Assembly (NCBI GenBank): GCA_017542055.1
Contig: JAFXXW010000004.1
Coordinates: 1-50,179 of the forward strand
Direction: 5' to 3'
DNA: 50,179 nucleotides
From: Kiritimatiellia bacterium
Lineage (GTDB): Bacteria; Verrucomicrobiota; Kiritimatiellia; RFP12; UBA1067
This document shows, in pieces, positions 50,069-50,179 of the stretch; position 1 is the first letter of the stretch, and each line of letters opens with the position of its first letter. A model generated the notes under the pieces. That model was not told the DNA's origin and did no database searches. It worked only from the letters and a program-made list of their open reading frames with translations. Both the position numbers and the translations under genes were made by a program.

Positions 50069-50179
50069 GGGGAATCTGCAAAAATCCCACTTCCGCAGTT
50101 CGTTATAATAGAAGACACCATTGGCGAAAACTGGCAAGGGGGGAGCAAGTTTGTTCGTCAAATGAATGGACACCAACGA

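Noticed and set aside
50104-50179. A TATAAT at 50104-50109 and an ATG at 50162 suggesting a plus-strand gene leaving the window
   Set aside because: No convincing -35 box or ribosome site and only six codons are visible before the window ends.
1-50179. tRNA or rRNA genes, CRISPR arrays, transposases, integrases
   Set aside because: No cloverleaf, spaced repeat array or recombinase motifs were found; intergenic gaps after position 534 are at most about 150 bases.

Overview
The window reads as chromosome of a Gram-negative anaerobe, most likely a member of the PVC superphylum (Kiritimatiellota, Lentisphaerae or Verrucomicrobiota type), probably living in an animal gut. Evidence: an LpxC-type lipid A deacetylase and PssA/Psd (Gram-negative envelope); a HydG homologue (anaerobic [FeFe]-hydrogenase maturation); GH20 and GH84 hexosaminidases (host or mucin glycans); a probable type III secretion chaperone/effector pair; and a PEP-CTERM-associated type of CPBP protease. 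The lineage is inferred from gene content, not from a marker-gene search.

The layout is very compact. Forty-four of 45 protein genes lie on the minus strand, and most neighbours touch or overlap (ATGA, GTGA or TGATG junctions). Eleven sigma-70-like promoters can be read by eye and divide the window into these units: (1) tig-clpP-clpX-panD-speA-speE-speB-casdh-nspC, 9265 to 535; (2) deacylase-rpe-coaC-gmk-ketosynthase-like, 13171 to 9340; (3) T3SS chaperone and putative effector, 15472 to 13294; (4) infC-psd-pssA-coaB-mtaD-GH20-DUF486, 21256 to 15571; (5) lpxC-like, exonuclease, hydG, 24654 to 21349; (6) glycosyltransferase-GH84-rlmI-hexose-P mutarotase-nadE-rluA-CPBP protease, 31205 to 24665; (7) cysK-thiS-bioB, 33315 to 31314; (8) metY, 34677 to 33385, divergent from (9) a LysR regulator, the only plus-strand gene; (10) hup; (11) an eleven-gene unit from a second metY through a DUF2723/TPR protein, a WPLF-repeat protein, UbiA, folC, rimO, a HAD protein, ilvD, a tRNA thiolase-like PP-loop protein and dedA to an orphan ABC ATPase, 50031 to 36224.

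Three functional themes stand out. Polyamines: arginine decarboxylase, agmatinase, a spermidine synthase homologue and the carboxyspermidine dehydrogenase/decarboxylase pair share one operon, while the MTA deaminase that would clear the spermidine-synthase by-product is in unit 4. Sulfur: cysK, a 52-residue ubiquitin-like sulfur carrier, bioB, metY and a divergent LysR sit together at 31.3-35.7 kb. Envelope and secretion: phospholipid synthesis, an LpxC-like enzyme, a DUF2723-like glycosyltransferase with TPRs, a decaprenyl-phosphate-phosphoribosyltransferase-like UbiA protein and the secretion pair.

Several proteins depart from the standard form of their family: ClpX has no zinc-binding domain, CoaBC is split into two distant genes, NadE lacks its glutaminase domain, HydG has lost one cysteine of its C-terminal cluster motif, and the LpxC-like enzyme has a displaced zinc histidine. 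The first 534 bases are non-coding and hold two inverted repeats and a candidate structured RNA or mobile repeat. No tRNA, rRNA, CRISPR array or transposase gene was seen.
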